Origin: an uncultured Eubacteriales bacterium
Lineage (GTDB): Bacteria > Bacillota > Clostridia > Christensenellales > Christensenellaceae
Assembly (NCBI GenBank): GCA_900545085.1
Contig: UQXU01000076.1
Coordinates: 1-8,652 of the forward strand
Length of the DNA stretch: 8,652 nt
Direction: 5' to 3'
A program made the position numbers and the translations under genes. Below are positions 1 to 7,597 of this stretch, one piece after another (position 1 is the stretch's first letter; every line of letters starts with the position of its first letter). Below the pieces are notes generated by a model that ran no database searches, had not been told where the DNA came from, and was given only the letters and a program-made list of their open reading frames with translations.

Positions 1-1
1 C

Positions 2-2365
2 GACAAAAACTCTGATAAGCCTAAGCACTATGTACTCGAGATGTTTTCTTATCCTTCCGGTGCAAAGCTGCATGTAGGTCACTGGTACAACTACGGTCTC
101 TCCGATACATACGCAAGATTCATGCGCATGAAAGGATATAATGTATTCCACCCGATGGGTTTTGATGCCTTTGGTCTTCCCGCTGAAAACTATGCTATTA
201 AAACAGGCATACATCCCAGCGATTCTACATATGCGAACATTGAAACTATGGAAAATCAGTTGAAGGCTATGGGGGCTTCTTTTGATTGGGACTATGAAGT
301 AAAAACTTGTATGCCCGAATATTACAAATGGACACAGTGGTGCTTCCTTCAGCTCTATAAAAAAGGTCTGGCATACAGAAAAGCCGCGCCTGTAAACTGG
401 TGTCCTCAATGTAATACCGTACTTGCGAACGAACAGGTCGTAGACGGCAAATGCGAACGCTGTCACGCGCCTGTTACCAAAAAGCATTTAACACAATGGT
501 TCTTTAAAATCACAGATTATGCCGAAGAACTTCTTGACGATTTAGATAAAATCGACTGGCCCGAGAAGACAAAGCTGATGCAGAAAAACTGGATCGGTAA
601 ATCCGTAGGCGGCGAAGTAGTATTTAAGCTTAAAGACTCAGGGGAAGATTTCACTGTATTTACAACGCGCGCAGACACGCTTCACGGATGCACATACGTA
701 GTCTTCTCGCCCGAGCATGAAATGGTCGATAAAATTACTAAACCGGAGTGCAAGCAGGCGGTTGAAGAATACAAGGCGTATGCCGCAAGCGCAAGCGAAA
801 TTGACAGACTTGCAACCACGCGCGAAAAGACCGGTGTTTTCACAGGTTCTTATGCGATAAACCCAATTAACGGAAGAGTTGTTCCCATTTGGATTTCTGA
901 TTATGTACTTGCAAGCTATGGTACAGGTATCGTCATGGCTGTTCCCGCTCACGATACACGTGACTTTGAATTTGCCACTAAGTACGATTTGCCGATAGAG
1001 CGCGTCATTAAAGCTGCAAACGAAGGAGAAGACGATAGTCTGCCTTATGTCGAATACGGCATTCTCACTAACAGCGCAGAATTTGACGGAATGAAGGTCG
1101 AGGATGCAAAAGCAGCTATACTCAAAAAACTGGAGAGCATGGGGGCAGGTTCATCCAAGATAAACTATCGCCTGCGTGACTGGCTGATTTCTCGCCAGCG
1201 TTACTGGGGCGCTCCGATCCCGATTATCCATTGTCCTCACTGCGGCGATGTTCCCGTGCCTGAGAGCGAGCTCCCCGTTCAGCTCCCATATGATGTAGAT
1301 TTTACACCTGACGGAACCTCTCCGCTCGCTAAGAACGAAGAGTTCATGAATGTAAAATGCCCTAAATGCGGCGCAGATGCAAAACGCGATCCTGATACTA
1401 TGGATACATTTGTATGCTCCAGCTGGTATTATCTGCGTTATCCGGACAATAAAAACACTGAAAAAGCATGGGATCCTGATGTCATAAACAGCGTCCTTCC
1501 TGTCGATAAATACATAGGCGGCGCAGAGCACGCATGCATGCACCTGCTCTATTCGCGCTTTTTCACAAAAGCCTTCCGCGACATGGGATATCTTGACTTT
1601 GATGAGCCGTTTAAATCTCTTGTCCATCAGGGCGTCATACTAGGTCCCGACGGAGAGCGCATGAGCAAATCCCGCGGAAATGTAATTTCGCCAGACTCTT
1701 TTATCAGCAAGTATGGCGCAGATACTTTCCGTATGTATCTCGGATTTGGTTTTTCTTACGTCGACGGCGGTCCCTGGAGCGACAGCGGAATACGTTCTAT
1801 GTACAAATACCTGGAAAGAGTAGAACGCATGGCTGAGCGCATAGGAAATCTTACTGCCGGAACAAAAGAGTACGGAACGGCTGAAAAAGAAGTTGATTTT
1901 GTACTTCACAACTCCATTAAAATGATAACGCGCGATGTTGCGGCATTCTCTTTTAACACATCTATAGCTCGTCTGATGGAACTGACAAATGCAACATACA
2001 AGTACCTCGACGGAGGAGAAATCAATATTGCATTCATCAAGGATGTCCTCAAGCAGTTTATACAGCTTATGGCGCCATTTGCGCCTCATTTCGCAGAAGA
2101 ACTTTGGGAACGCGCAGGCTATGAATACAGCGTGTTTAACACCGAGTATCCTGTTTGCGATGAAACCAAGCTCGTAAAAAATGAAGTAGAATATCCTCTG
2201 CAAATAAACGGCAAGGTTCGCGCTCGCTTCAGCGTCGCAAAAGACATGAGTAAGGATGACGTAGAAAAATACGTTCGTGAAAACTACGCTTCTCTTCTCG
2301 ATGGCAAAAACATAGTAAAGTTTATTGTCGTTCCCGGCAGAATAGTTAATGTAGTAATAAAGTAA
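2..2365 (+). CDS. leuS: Leucyl-tRNA synthetase, 5' partial
   Basis: Class I aminoacyl-tRNA synthetase that charges tRNA-Leu in the cytoplasm. The open frame runs to the left edge: codons before the ATG at 41 read [14 protein letters not shown], which matches the conserved lead-in to the MFxYPSG motif. That ATG is therefore internal and about 30 N-terminal residues lie outside the window. Seen in order: HIGH-type motif HVGH (71-82); a zinc-ribbon with two CxxC pairs (401-412 and 452-463); the CP1 editing domain with TTRADT (about 662-679) and the AHDTRD loop holding the universal editing aspartate (about 950-967); a second pair of CxxC knuckles, CPHC and CPKC (1232-1243 and 1358-1369); the MSKS loop, here RMSKS (1658-1672); an anticodon-binding helical region; and the C-terminal [11 protein letters not shown] segment. 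The 787 residues present fit a full protein of roughly 810-820. No frame breaks are seen. A terminator follows directly, so it is not co-transcribed with the genes to the right. Confidence 0.97.
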   Translation, partial: DKNSDKPKHYVLEMFSYPSGAKLHVGHWYNYGLSDTYARFMRMKGYNVFHPMGFDAFGLPAENYAIKTGIHPSDSTYANIETMENQLKAMGASFDWDYEVKTCMPEYYKWTQWCFLQLYKKGLAYRKAAPVNWCPQCNTVLANEQVVDGKCERCHAPVTKKHLTQWFFKITDYAEELLDDLDKIDWPEKTKLMQKNWIGKSVGGEVVFKLKDSGEDFTVFTTRADTLHGCTYVVFSPEHEMVDKITKPECKQAVEEYKAYAASASEIDRLATTREKTGVFTGSYAINPINGRVVPIWISDYVLASYGTGIVMAVPAHDTRDFEFATKYDLPIERVIKAANEGEDDSLPYVEYGILTNSAEFDGMKVEDAKAAILKKLESMGAGSSKINYRLRDWLISRQRYWGAPIPIIHCPHCGDVPVPESELPVQLPYDVDFTPDGTSPLAKNEEFMNVKCPKCGADAKRDPDTMDTFVCSSWYYLRYPDNKNTEKAWDPDVINSVLPVDKYIGGAEHACMHLLYSRFFTKAFRDMGYLDFDEPFKSLVHQGVILGPDGERMSKSRGNVISPDSFISKYGADTFRMYLGFGFSYVDGGPWSDSGIRSMYKYLERVERMAERIGNLTAGTKEYGTAEKEVDFVLHNSIKMITRDVAAFSFNTSIARLMELTNATYKYLDGGEINIAFIKDVLKQFIQLMAPFAPHFAEELWERAGYEYSVFNTEYPVCDETKLVKNEVEYPLQINGKVRARFSVAKDMSKDDVEKYVRENYASLLDGKNIVKFIVVPGRIVNVVIK

Positions 2366-2376
2366 AAAAGCATTTT

Positions 2377-2416
2377 AAAACAGCTCCTGCGCTTTCCTTT
2401 TGCGGGAGCTGTTTTT
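2377..2416 (+). terminator. Intrinsic terminator of leuS
   Basis: A 14-base left arm (2377-2390, AAAACAGCTCCTGC) pairs with 2402-2415, allowing one G-U, around an 11-base pyrimidine-rich loop. The right arm ends in five T's (2412-2416). It starts 11 nt after the leuS stop codon. The A-rich left flank means it could also work weakly on the minus strand. Confidence 0.9.
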
Positions 2417-2437
2417 GTTGTTGAATTAACAACAAAA
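2413..2437. repeat. AT-rich perfect inverted repeat overlapping the leuS terminator tail
   Basis: TTTTGTTGTT (2413-2422) and AACAACAAAA (2428-2437) are exact reverse complements around GAATT. The left arm is the T-tract of the leuS terminator. The repeat lies about 48 bp upstream of the -35 box of the ior promoter, so it could be a regulator site, or may simply reflect AT-rich composition. No protein is known to bind it. Confidence 0.4.
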
Positions 2438-2484
2438 TTGCAAATATTTTCTTTTGAGTATCCTTGCATAATACTACATTTTTT

Positions 2485-2513
2485 TTGACTTTTACACTAT
2501 ATATGTCTATAAT
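2485..2513 (+). promoter_or_regulatory. Housekeeping promoter of the ior operon
   Basis: A TTGACT -35 box (2485-2490) and a perfect TATAAT -10 box (2508-2513) are separated by exactly 17 bp. A T-rich run precedes the -35 box. Transcription should start near 2520, giving a leader of about 118 nt before iorA. This excludes the in-frame ATG at 2464, which lies upstream of the promoter, as the gene start. Confidence 0.85.
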
Positions 2514-2540
2514 AGTTGTATACATTAATACGCAAAGCAA

Positions 2541-2579
2541 CAGGCGTCCCCTGCTCATTATTTTTGAGCGGATATGCTC
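2541..2579 (+). other. Leader region with small competing hairpins
   Basis: In the predicted 5' leader of iorA, GCTCA (2553-2557) can pair with TGAGC (2565-2569), while the same GAGC (2566-2569) can instead pair with GCTC (2576-2579). CAGG (2541-2544) can also pair with CCTG (2550-2553). The stems are short (4-5 bp) and no T-tract follows them. There is no T-box consensus or recognisable riboswitch. Any regulatory role is speculative. Confidence 0.2.
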
Positions 2580-2621
2580 TTTATATATAAAAATGGGTTC
2601 GCTTGCTTTTGTATTTTATAG

Positions 2622-2630
2622 AAAGGGTGA
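2622..2630 (+). promoter_or_regulatory. Ribosome binding site that fixes the TTG start of iorA
   Basis: AAAGGGTGA sits about 7 nt before a TTG codon at 2638. It supports initiation there and not at the in-frame ATG at 2593, which has no Shine-Dalgarno sequence in front of it. The protein then begins MKKLLQGNEA, the usual IorA N-terminus. Confidence 0.8.
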
Positions 2631-2637
2631 AATCATT

Positions 2638-4383
2638 TTGAAAAAACTTTTACAAGGAAATGAAGCCGTAGCCCGCGGATTATACGAGGCGGGCGTGCGC
2701 GTCGTCTCCTCTTATCCCGGGACGCCGAGCACAGAAATAACTGAAGTCGTAGCTACATACCCCGAGGTTTATGCTGAATGGGCTCCGAACGAAAAGGTCG
2801 CCTTTGAAGTTGCCTTCGGCGCAGCCACAGGCGGCGCCAGAAGCTTCTGCGGCATGAAACACGTCGGCCTGAACGTAGCTGCCGATCCGCTGTACAGCGC
2901 GTCTTACATAGGCGTAAACGGCGGTTTGGTTTTTGCAGTTGCAGATGATCCTAGTATGCACTCTTCTCAAAACGAGCAAGACTCTCGTCATCACGCAATC
3001 GCATCTAAAGTTCCTGCACTTGAACCTTCGGATGCTCAAGAATGTCTTGACTTTACTAAGTTAGCATACGACATCTCCGAAAAATTTGATACTCCTGTTA
3101 TGCTGCGTACAACGACGAGAATTGCTCATTCTCGCTCTCTGGTAGAAATAGGCGAACGTACAGAAATTCCACTGAAGCCCTATGAGCGCAATGTGCAAAA
3201 GAACGTAATGATGCCTGCTATGGCTCGCGGCAGACATGTTTTCGTAGAGCAGCGCATGGCCGAGCTTGCCGAATATGCCGAAACATCTCCCATCAACCGT
3301 ATAGAAAAAGGAACAGATAATAAAATTGGTATCATCTGCTCCGGCTCAGCTTACTGCTATGCTCAGGAAGTTTTCGGAGAATCGGTATCTTATCTGAAAC
3401 TCGGCATGGTAAACCCGCTGCCCGCAGGGTTAATAAAGACCTTTGCTGAAAGCGTTGAAAAAGTATACGTAATTGAGGAGCTCGATGATATAATTGAAAC
3501 CTTCTGTCTGAAAAACGGCATAAACGTAATCGGCAAAGAGATCTTCCCATTTATCGGAGAGTTTACTCAAAAAACAGTGCGTGAAAAAATGCTCGGAGAA
3601 AAGCTTCCCTGCGTCGAGGCAGATATAGCCATACCGGGCCGTCCGCCCGTGCTTTGCGCAGGCTGCCCCCATCGCGGCATATTCTACGCTATGAAACCTT
3701 TCAAACCTTACGTGAGCGGCGACATAGGCTGTTATACTCTCGGCGCTCAGGCACCTCTGGCTATGAATGATGTTACTCTATGTATGGGATCTTCTGTCAG
3801 CGGTTTGCATGGATTTAATAAAGCGCGCGGCGACGAAGAACCAAAGAACTCTCTCGCCGTTATAGGTGACTCTACATTTATCCACTCCGGTATTACAAGT
3901 CTTATAGATATAGCGTATAACAAGGGCGTTTCTACGGTAGTAATACTTGACAACTCCACAACCGGAATGACAGGCCACCAGAACAATCCGGCAAACGGAA
4001 AGACTCTGCTCGGCGATCCTACATCTGCCGTCAATCTGGAAGCTCTTGCCAAGGCTATCGGCATACAGCGCGTTTTCGTCGTAGACCCGTTTGATATTGA
4101 AGGATGTCGTAAAGTTCTCGAGACTGAGCTCGCGATAAAAGAGCCCTCCTTGATTATATCCCGCCGTCCCTGCGCTCTGCTCAAGGGAGTTAAGCCGGAG
4201 CCGGCTCTTTCAGTAGACGCAAACAAGTGCGTAGGCTGCAAGCAGTGCATGCAGGTCGGATGCCCTGCTCTCTCAATCACAAAAGACGAAAACGGCAAAA
4301 CAAAAGCTTTCATTGCAGCTGAGCAGTGTGCAGGATGTAAAGTATGCATGGCTGCATGCAAATTCGGAGCTATAAATGCGTAA
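2638..4383 (+). CDS. iorA: Indolepyruvate:ferredoxin oxidoreductase, alpha subunit
   Basis: Thiamine-diphosphate and iron-sulfur subunit of the cytoplasmic enzyme that converts aryl-pyruvates (indolepyruvate, phenylpyruvate, hydroxyphenylpyruvate) plus CoA and oxidised ferredoxin to aryl-acetyl-CoA, CO2 and reduced ferredoxin. From the TTG start it is 581 residues, normal for the family. The N-terminal pyrimidine-binding domain has YPGTPSTE (residues 26-33), the conserved NEKVAFE segment (51-57) and the IorA-type DDPSMHSSQNEQDSR stretch. The C-terminal TPP-binding domain has GDIGCYTLG (from 361), GDSTF (410-414) and DNSTTGMTGHQ (from 438), giving the Mg/diphosphate residues D411 and N439. Two [4Fe-4S] motifs end the protein: C531-x2-C534-x2-C537-x4-C542-P and C564-x2-C567-x2-C570-x3-C574. 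The four-residue gap before the CP of the first is typical of IorA. It is the first gene of a four-gene operon, with iorB 17 nt downstream. Confidence 0.96.
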   Translation: MKKLLQGNEAVARGLYEAGVRVVSSYPGTPSTEITEVVATYPEVYAEWAPNEKVAFEVAFGAATGGARSFCGMKHVGLNVAADPLYSASYIGVNGGLVFAVADDPSMHSSQNEQDSRHHAIASKVPALEPSDAQECLDFTKLAYDISEKFDTPVMLRTTTRIAHSRSLVEIGERTEIPLKPYERNVQKNVMMPAMARGRHVFVEQRMAELAEYAETSPINRIEKGTDNKIGIICSGSAYCYAQEVFGESVSYLKLGMVNPLPAGLIKTFAESVEKVYVIEELDDIIETFCLKNGINVIGKEIFPFIGEFTQKTVREKMLGEKLPCVEADIAIPGRPPVLCAGCPHRGIFYAMKPFKPYVSGDIGCYTLGAQAPLAMNDVTLCMGSSVSGLHGFNKARGDEEPKNSLAVIGDSTFIHSGITSLIDIAYNKGVSTVVILDNSTTGMTGHQNNPANGKTLLGDPTSAVNLEALAKAIGIQRVFVVDPFDIEGCRKVLETELAIKEPSLIISRRPCALLKGVKPEPALSVDANKCVGCKQCMQVGCPALSITKDENGKTKAFIAAEQCAGCKVCMAACKFGAINA

Positions 4384-4400
4384 AAGTGAGGATACGACAA

Positions 4401-4976
4401 ATGAGTAAAACAACTAATATATTAATTGCAGGCGTAGGCGGTCAGGGCACTCTGCTCGCTTCCAAGCTCATGGGCAAGGTTTTCACTGAGCAGGGCTATG
4501 ATGTAAAAGTCAGCGAGGTTCACGGTATGTCCCAGCGCGGCGGTTCTGTAATAACCTATGTCCGTTATGGCGACAAAGTTCACTCCGCTCTAATCGAGAC
4601 AGGGGAAGCTGACATTCTCCTTTCCTTTGAACAATTGGAAGCAGCACGCTGGCTTCCTTATCTCCGTCCCGACGGTTTAGTAATAACAAACACTCAAAAA
4701 ATAAACCCGATGACCGTAATCACAGGCGCAGCAGAATACCCGGAGGGAGTGTTGTCTGCTATCGAAAAAACAGGCGTTAAGCTGAAATCAATCGACGCAT
4801 TCTCGCTCGCAGTCGCAGCCGGTTCAGAGAAATGTGTCAACACAGTTCTCGTAGGCGTTTTTGCCGCGCAGTCCGGTATAGATAAACAGGTGTGGCTGGA
4901 CGCTATTCGCTCTACAGTGCCTGCAAAAACGGTAGAATTAAACCTAAAAGCCTTTGAATCAGGCTTCAACAGCTAA
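4401..4976 (+). CDS. iorB: Indolepyruvate:ferredoxin oxidoreductase, beta subunit
   Basis: Gamma-type domain subunit (pyruvate/ketoisovalerate ferredoxin oxidoreductase catalytic family) that pairs with IorA to form the active oxidoreductase and contributes to CoA and TPP binding. The 191 residues match the usual length of about 190-200. Diagnostic motifs are GVGGQGTLLASK (residues 11-22), at the nucleotide-binding-like loop, and EVHGMSQRGGSV (39-50), which is near-invariant in this family. The ATG at 4401 was chosen because it has GTGAGG 9 nt upstream and gives the standard N-terminus MSKTTNILIAG. The in-frame ATG at 4344 would overlap the end of iorA and add unconserved residues. The 17-nt gap after iorA implies co-transcription and probably coupled translation, which suits equal subunit amounts. 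Confidence 0.95.
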   Translation: MSKTTNILIAGVGGQGTLLASKLMGKVFTEQGYDVKVSEVHGMSQRGGSVITYVRYGDKVHSALIETGEADILLSFEQLEAARWLPYLRPDGLVITNTQKINPMTVITGAAEYPEGVLSAIEKTGVKLKSIDAFSLAVAAGSEKCVNTVLVGVFAAQSGIDKQVWLDAIRSTVPAKTVELNLKAFESGFNS

Positions 4977-5007
4977 AACATATACTGTAAAGGTGAACTA
5001 GATAACA

Positions 5008-6327
5008 ATGTGTAATTCTAATAACGAAATTTATTGGCAAAAAGAAATAGAAACTGCTCCGCGTGAACAAATACGCGCATGGCAGGACGAGCGTCTTGTA
5101 AACACTGTAAAGCACGTATACGATAATGTAGAGCTTTACAGAAACAGAATGAAGGAAGCAGGAGTTTCTCCGGATGATATAAGAAGCAGAGATGATCTGT
5201 ATAAGCTTCCCTTTACATACAAACAGGATCTGCGCGACACGTACCCTTACGGTCTTTTTGCAGTGCCGCTAAAAGATGTTGTTCGTATACATGCCTCCAG
5301 CGGCACGACAGGAAAACAGATAGTAGCAGGCTACACCAAACGCGATTTGGAGATTTGGGATGAGATTTGTGCGCGTCAATTGTGCGCGGCAGGCGCAGAC
5401 AAAGATTCGCGCGTTCACGTATCCTATGGCTATGGTCTGTTTACGGGTGGCTTAGGTTTTCACGGCGCAGCTCATATGATGGGTGCAATGACTATCCCGG
5501 CATCGTCCGGAAATACGCAACGTCAAATGACTCTGATGGAAGATTTAGGTTCTACACATCTCTGCTGCACACCTTCATACGCTATGTTCCTTGGTGAATC
5601 ACTCGAAGCAAAAGGTGTAGATACGTCAAAGCTTCCCCTGCGCGCAGGTATATTTGGCGCGGAACCATGGACAGAAGAAATGCGCAAACAAATAGAGGAA
5701 AAACTGCATATTAAAGCATTTGATGTTTACGGTCTTACAGAGATAATGGGCCCCGGCGTATCATACGAGTGCTCAGATCAGCACGGTATGCATGTAAACG
5801 AAGATCACTTCATAATTGAAGTAATTAACCCTGAAACAGGCGAACCTCTGCCAAACGGCGAACAGGGAGAAATTGTATTCACATGCATAACAAAAGAGGC
5901 GTTCCCTCTTATCCGCTATCGCACGAGAGACATCGGCGTCATCAACGACGAGCCTTGTCCCTGCGGCAGAACATTTGTGCGCATGAGCAAGCCGCGTGGC
6001 AGAACAGACGATATGCTCATTATTCGCGGCGTAAACGTATTCCCCTCTCAGATTGAGACAGTTCTGCTTCAGCAGGGTTACTCTCCGAATTATCAGATTA
6101 TAGTAGACCGTGAAGGCACCCGCGATATATTTACTGTTAAAGTTGAGATGAATGAAAATATGTTCTCTGACTCTATGAGCAAAATCACTAAAGAAGAGGA
6201 AAACCTCGAAGCGGCTCTTCGCTCATTGCTTGGCATAACAGCGGATGTATCACTCGTCGCACCTAAGTCTATCACACGCTCGGAAGGCAAAGCAGTCCGT
6301 GTTATAGACAAACGCAAGCTCGTTTAA
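5008..6327 (+). CDS. Phenylacetate-CoA ligase family protein (aryl-acetate CoA ligase)
   Basis: AMP-forming adenylate enzyme of the PaaK branch, predicted to join an aryl-acetate (phenylacetate, indoleacetate or a relative) to CoA using ATP, with AMP and PPi as products. It has 439 residues, typical for PaaK. Motifs seen: P-loop HASSGTTGK (95-103), YGLTE (241-245) followed by [14 protein letters not shown] (304-308) with the ribose-binding aspartate, the [16 protein letters not shown] hinge region, and SEGKAVRV near the end with the presumed catalytic lysine K428. After the P-loop the family's usual GKP is GKQ here. The start has AAAGGTGA 11 nt upstream, and the gene follows iorB by 31 nt. 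The ior-ligase pairing is widespread in anaerobes and archaea, supporting an aryl-acetyl substrate. The exact acid cannot be read from sequence, so I withhold the paaK symbol. Direction in vivo, synthesis or hydrolysis of the thioester, is also unknown. Confidence 0.9.
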   Translation: MCNSNNEIYWQKEIETAPREQIRAWQDERLVNTVKHVYDNVELYRNRMKEAGVSPDDIRSRDDLYKLPFTYKQDLRDTYPYGLFAVPLKDVVRIHASSGTTGKQIVAGYTKRDLEIWDEICARQLCAAGADKDSRVHVSYGYGLFTGGLGFHGAAHMMGAMTIPASSGNTQRQMTLMEDLGSTHLCCTPSYAMFLGESLEAKGVDTSKLPLRAGIFGAEPWTEEMRKQIEEKLHIKAFDVYGLTEIMGPGVSYECSDQHGMHVNEDHFIIEVINPETGEPLPNGEQGEIVFTCITKEAFPLIRYRTRDIGVINDEPCPCGRTFVRMSKPRGRTDDMLIIRGVNVFPSQIETVLLQQGYSPNYQIIVDREGTRDIFTVKVEMNENMFSDSMSKITKEEENLEAALRSLLGITADVSLVAPKSITRSEGKAVRVIDKRKLV

Positions 6328-6333
6328 CTTAAA

Positions 6334-6339
6334 AGGAGG
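6334..6339 (+). promoter_or_regulatory. Full-consensus ribosome binding site of the ACT gene
   Basis: AGGAGG, 8 nt before the ATG at 6348, is the strongest Shine-Dalgarno sequence in the operon. The last, small gene may therefore be translated well relative to the enzymes ahead of it. Confidence 0.85.
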
Positions 6340-6347
6340 ATAAAGGT

Positions 6348-6782
6348 ATGGCAATTCGTCAACTATCTGTTTTTGCGGAAAATCGCCCCGGAGCGCTCAA
6401 AGAAGTGCTCAACCTTCTTGCAGAAAAGCACATTGATATTCACTCTATGGTTATATCAGAATCTAAAGATTTTGGTATAATTCGCTTGATAGTGGATGAT
6501 ACTGATAAGGCAGCTCAGAGCCTGCGCTCCGATGAATATATTATAACAATAACCGACGTAATAGCTCTGCAAATTCCTGACACTCCCGGCGGTCTCACTA
6601 AGATTATATCCACTCTTTCTGAGAAAGAAGTGAACCTGCAATACATGTATGGTTTTACCACATCTGCCGGTGAAGCTGCTTGTATAGTAATTCGTGTTGA
6701 CGACAACGAACACACAGAGGTACTTTTAAAAGAGATTGGCGTAACGTTAATCAGTGAGAACGATCTCAAAAAACTGTTTTAA
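6348..6782 (+). CDS. Tandem ACT-domain protein, probable amino-acid sensor
   Basis: A 144-residue protein made only of two ACT domains, with no catalytic or DNA-binding domain. ACT 1 covers about residues 3-70, with ENRPGALKEV at the first strand-helix turn (11-20). ACT 2 covers about 71-140, with PDTPGGLTKI at the equivalent place (77-86). The N/DxPG(A/G)L turn in each is the classic ligand-contacting site of ACT domains that bind amino acids at dimer interfaces. It is the last gene of the operon, 20 nt after the ligase, and is followed by a terminator. Stand-alone tandem ACT proteins often accompany ior and PaaK-type ligase genes, so an allosteric role for this module, perhaps sensing an aromatic or branched amino acid, is a reasonable inference. 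Neither ligand nor partner can be read from sequence. No signal peptide or membrane segment is present. Confidence 0.88.
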   Translation: MAIRQLSVFAENRPGALKEVLNLLAEKHIDIHSMVISESKDFGIIRLIVDDTDKAAQSLRSDEYIITITDVIALQIPDTPGGLTKIISTLSEKEVNLQYMYGFTTSAGEAACIVIRVDDNEHTEVLLKEIGVTLISENDLKKLF

Positions 6783-6837
6783 ATCATAATTTAAATAAGC
6801 TGTCAATTGACTTAACTGCTCCAAACAGAGCGAACAG

Positions 6838-6874
6838 ACTGATTTCGATGTTTTATCGGAGTCAGTTTTGTTTT
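6838..6874 (+). terminator. Intrinsic terminator of the ior operon
   Basis: ACTGATTTCGAT (6838-6849) pairs with ATCGGAGTCAGT (6855-6866) over 12 bp, with two G-U pairs, around a GTTTT loop. TTTTGTTTT (6866-6874) follows. It lies 55 nt after the ACT gene stop. Confidence 0.85.
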
Positions 6875-6910
6875 AACTGTAATCTTTAATATATGCCGAC
6901 AACTTCTTGA

Positions 6911-6968
6911 TATAAAAATTCCTCCTATGGCACTTTCTTTAATTCCGCCATAGGAGGTCTCTTTTTTT
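6911..6968. terminator. Bidirectional terminator between convergent operons
   Basis: CCTCCTATGGC (6921-6931) and GCCATAGGAGG (6947-6957) form a perfect 11-bp stem with a 15-base loop. On the plus strand it runs into CTCTTTTTTT (6959-6968). On the minus strand the reverse complement of 6911-6920 gives AATTTTTATA. It can therefore act as a second stop for the ior operon and as the terminator of pdxST. Confidence 0.88.
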
Positions 6969-6982
6969 CTTTATGTCTGTTT

Positions 6983-7010
6983 TTGCCGGACTTGTTCGCA
7001 TGGCCGGCAA
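6983..7010. other. GC-rich stem-loop downstream of pdxT
   Basis: TTGCCGG (6983-6989) and CCGGCAA (7004-7010) are exact reverse complements with a 14-base loop. It lies just 3' of the pdxT stop on the minus strand. No adjacent T-tract is present there, and on the plus strand T's appear only after GGATTC. It may be a weak terminator or an mRNA 3'-end stabiliser. Confidence 0.45.
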
Positions 7011-7032
7011 GGATTCTTTATTTTTATTTATA

Positions 7033-7596
7033 TTAGTTCCTAATCATATTAAGAAAATACTTGTGAACAGAAGCATCTGTACTAAGCTCCGGATGAAAAG
7101 CAGTAACGAGCTGATTACCCTGTCGGGCTGCCACAATCCGCTCGTCTACTCTTGCTAAAATCTCGACGTCTTTTCCCACAGATTTTATATATGGCGCCCG
7201 TATAAAGGTCATAGGCACCTTTCCAATGTCGTTCATATTGGCTTCAGAGAAAAAGCTTCCGAGCTGTCGTCCATACGCATTGCGCTTTGCGCTAATCTCC
7301 ATAGTGCCGAAGCACGGTTTGCCTCCTTCTACATCTTTTGCAAGGAGTAATAACCCAGCACAGGTGCCAAATACAGGCATACCCGAGGAAATCATATCAT
7401 ACAACGGTTTAAAAAGTTCCGACTCTCTAATGAGTTTCCTCATGACAGTGCTTTCTCCGCCCGGGAGAATTAAGCCATCCATATTTTTATCAATATCTTT
7501 TAGCTGACGTATTTCAAAATGCTCAACGCCAAGCTCATCCAGCATAGATGCGTGTTCGAGAAACGCCCCTTGAACAGACAAAATTCCTATAGCCAT
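7033..7596 (-). CDS. pdxT: PLP synthase glutaminase subunit PdxT
   Basis: Class I glutamine amidotransferase of the deoxyxylulose-5-phosphate-independent vitamin B6 pathway. It hydrolyses glutamine and channels ammonia to PdxS in the 12:12 cytoplasmic PLP synthase complex. The 187-residue product has the oxyanion/interface motif GGES (46-49), nucleophile C79 in GTCAGLLLLA, and the H168/E170 pair in FHPE, so the catalytic triad is complete. The AKRNAYGRQ segment (103-111) is also typical. I chose the ATG at 7596: it yields the standard MAIGILSVQG start, sits 1 nt after the pdxS stop, and has GGGGAAAG upstream. A longer in-frame start at 7641 would add 15 unconserved residues inside pdxS. The 1-nt gap points to translational coupling with pdxS. 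Confidence 0.96.
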   Translation of the reverse strand: MAIGILSVQGAFLEHASMLDELGVEHFEIRQLKDIDKNMDGLILPGGESTVMRKLIRESELFKPLYDMISSGMPVFGTCAGLLLLAKDVEGGKPCFGTMEISAKRNAYGRQLGSFFSEANMNDIGKVPMTFIRAPYIKSVGKDVEILARVDERIVAARQGNQLVTAFHPELSTDASVHKYFLNMIRN

Positions 7597-7597
7597 T

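Noticed and set aside
1151..2203. Two long minus-strand frames (about 158 and 187 codons) antisense to leuS
   Set aside because: They are Cys/Phe/Ile-rich translations of the opposite strand of a well-conserved gene. No motif or start signal supports them.
2464..2637. N-terminal extension of iorA from the ATG at 2464 (or at 2593)
   Set aside because: The 2464 ATG lies upstream of the promoter -35 box, the extension is hydrophobic and unlike IorA, and the TTG at 2638 has a good ribosome site and gives the family N-terminus.
2520..2637. T-box or amino-acid riboswitch in the iorA leader
   Set aside because: No T-box consensus, specifier stem or terminator/antiterminator pair is visible, and the leader is too short for a typical T-box.
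3747..4400. 217-codon open frame on the minus strand, antisense to iorA
   Set aside because: It is a shadow of iorA with low-complexity, His/Cys/Ser-rich composition, no recognisable domain and no ribosome site of its own.
6802..6811. GTCAATTGAC palindrome after the ACT gene
   Set aside because: It is a short 10-bp match in AT-rich sequence, downstream of the last gene and before its terminator, with no position suggesting an operator.
6973..7158. 61-codon plus-strand frame between the terminators and pdxT
   Set aside because: It begins in the tail of a terminator, lacks a ribosome site and runs into the pdxT coding region in antisense.
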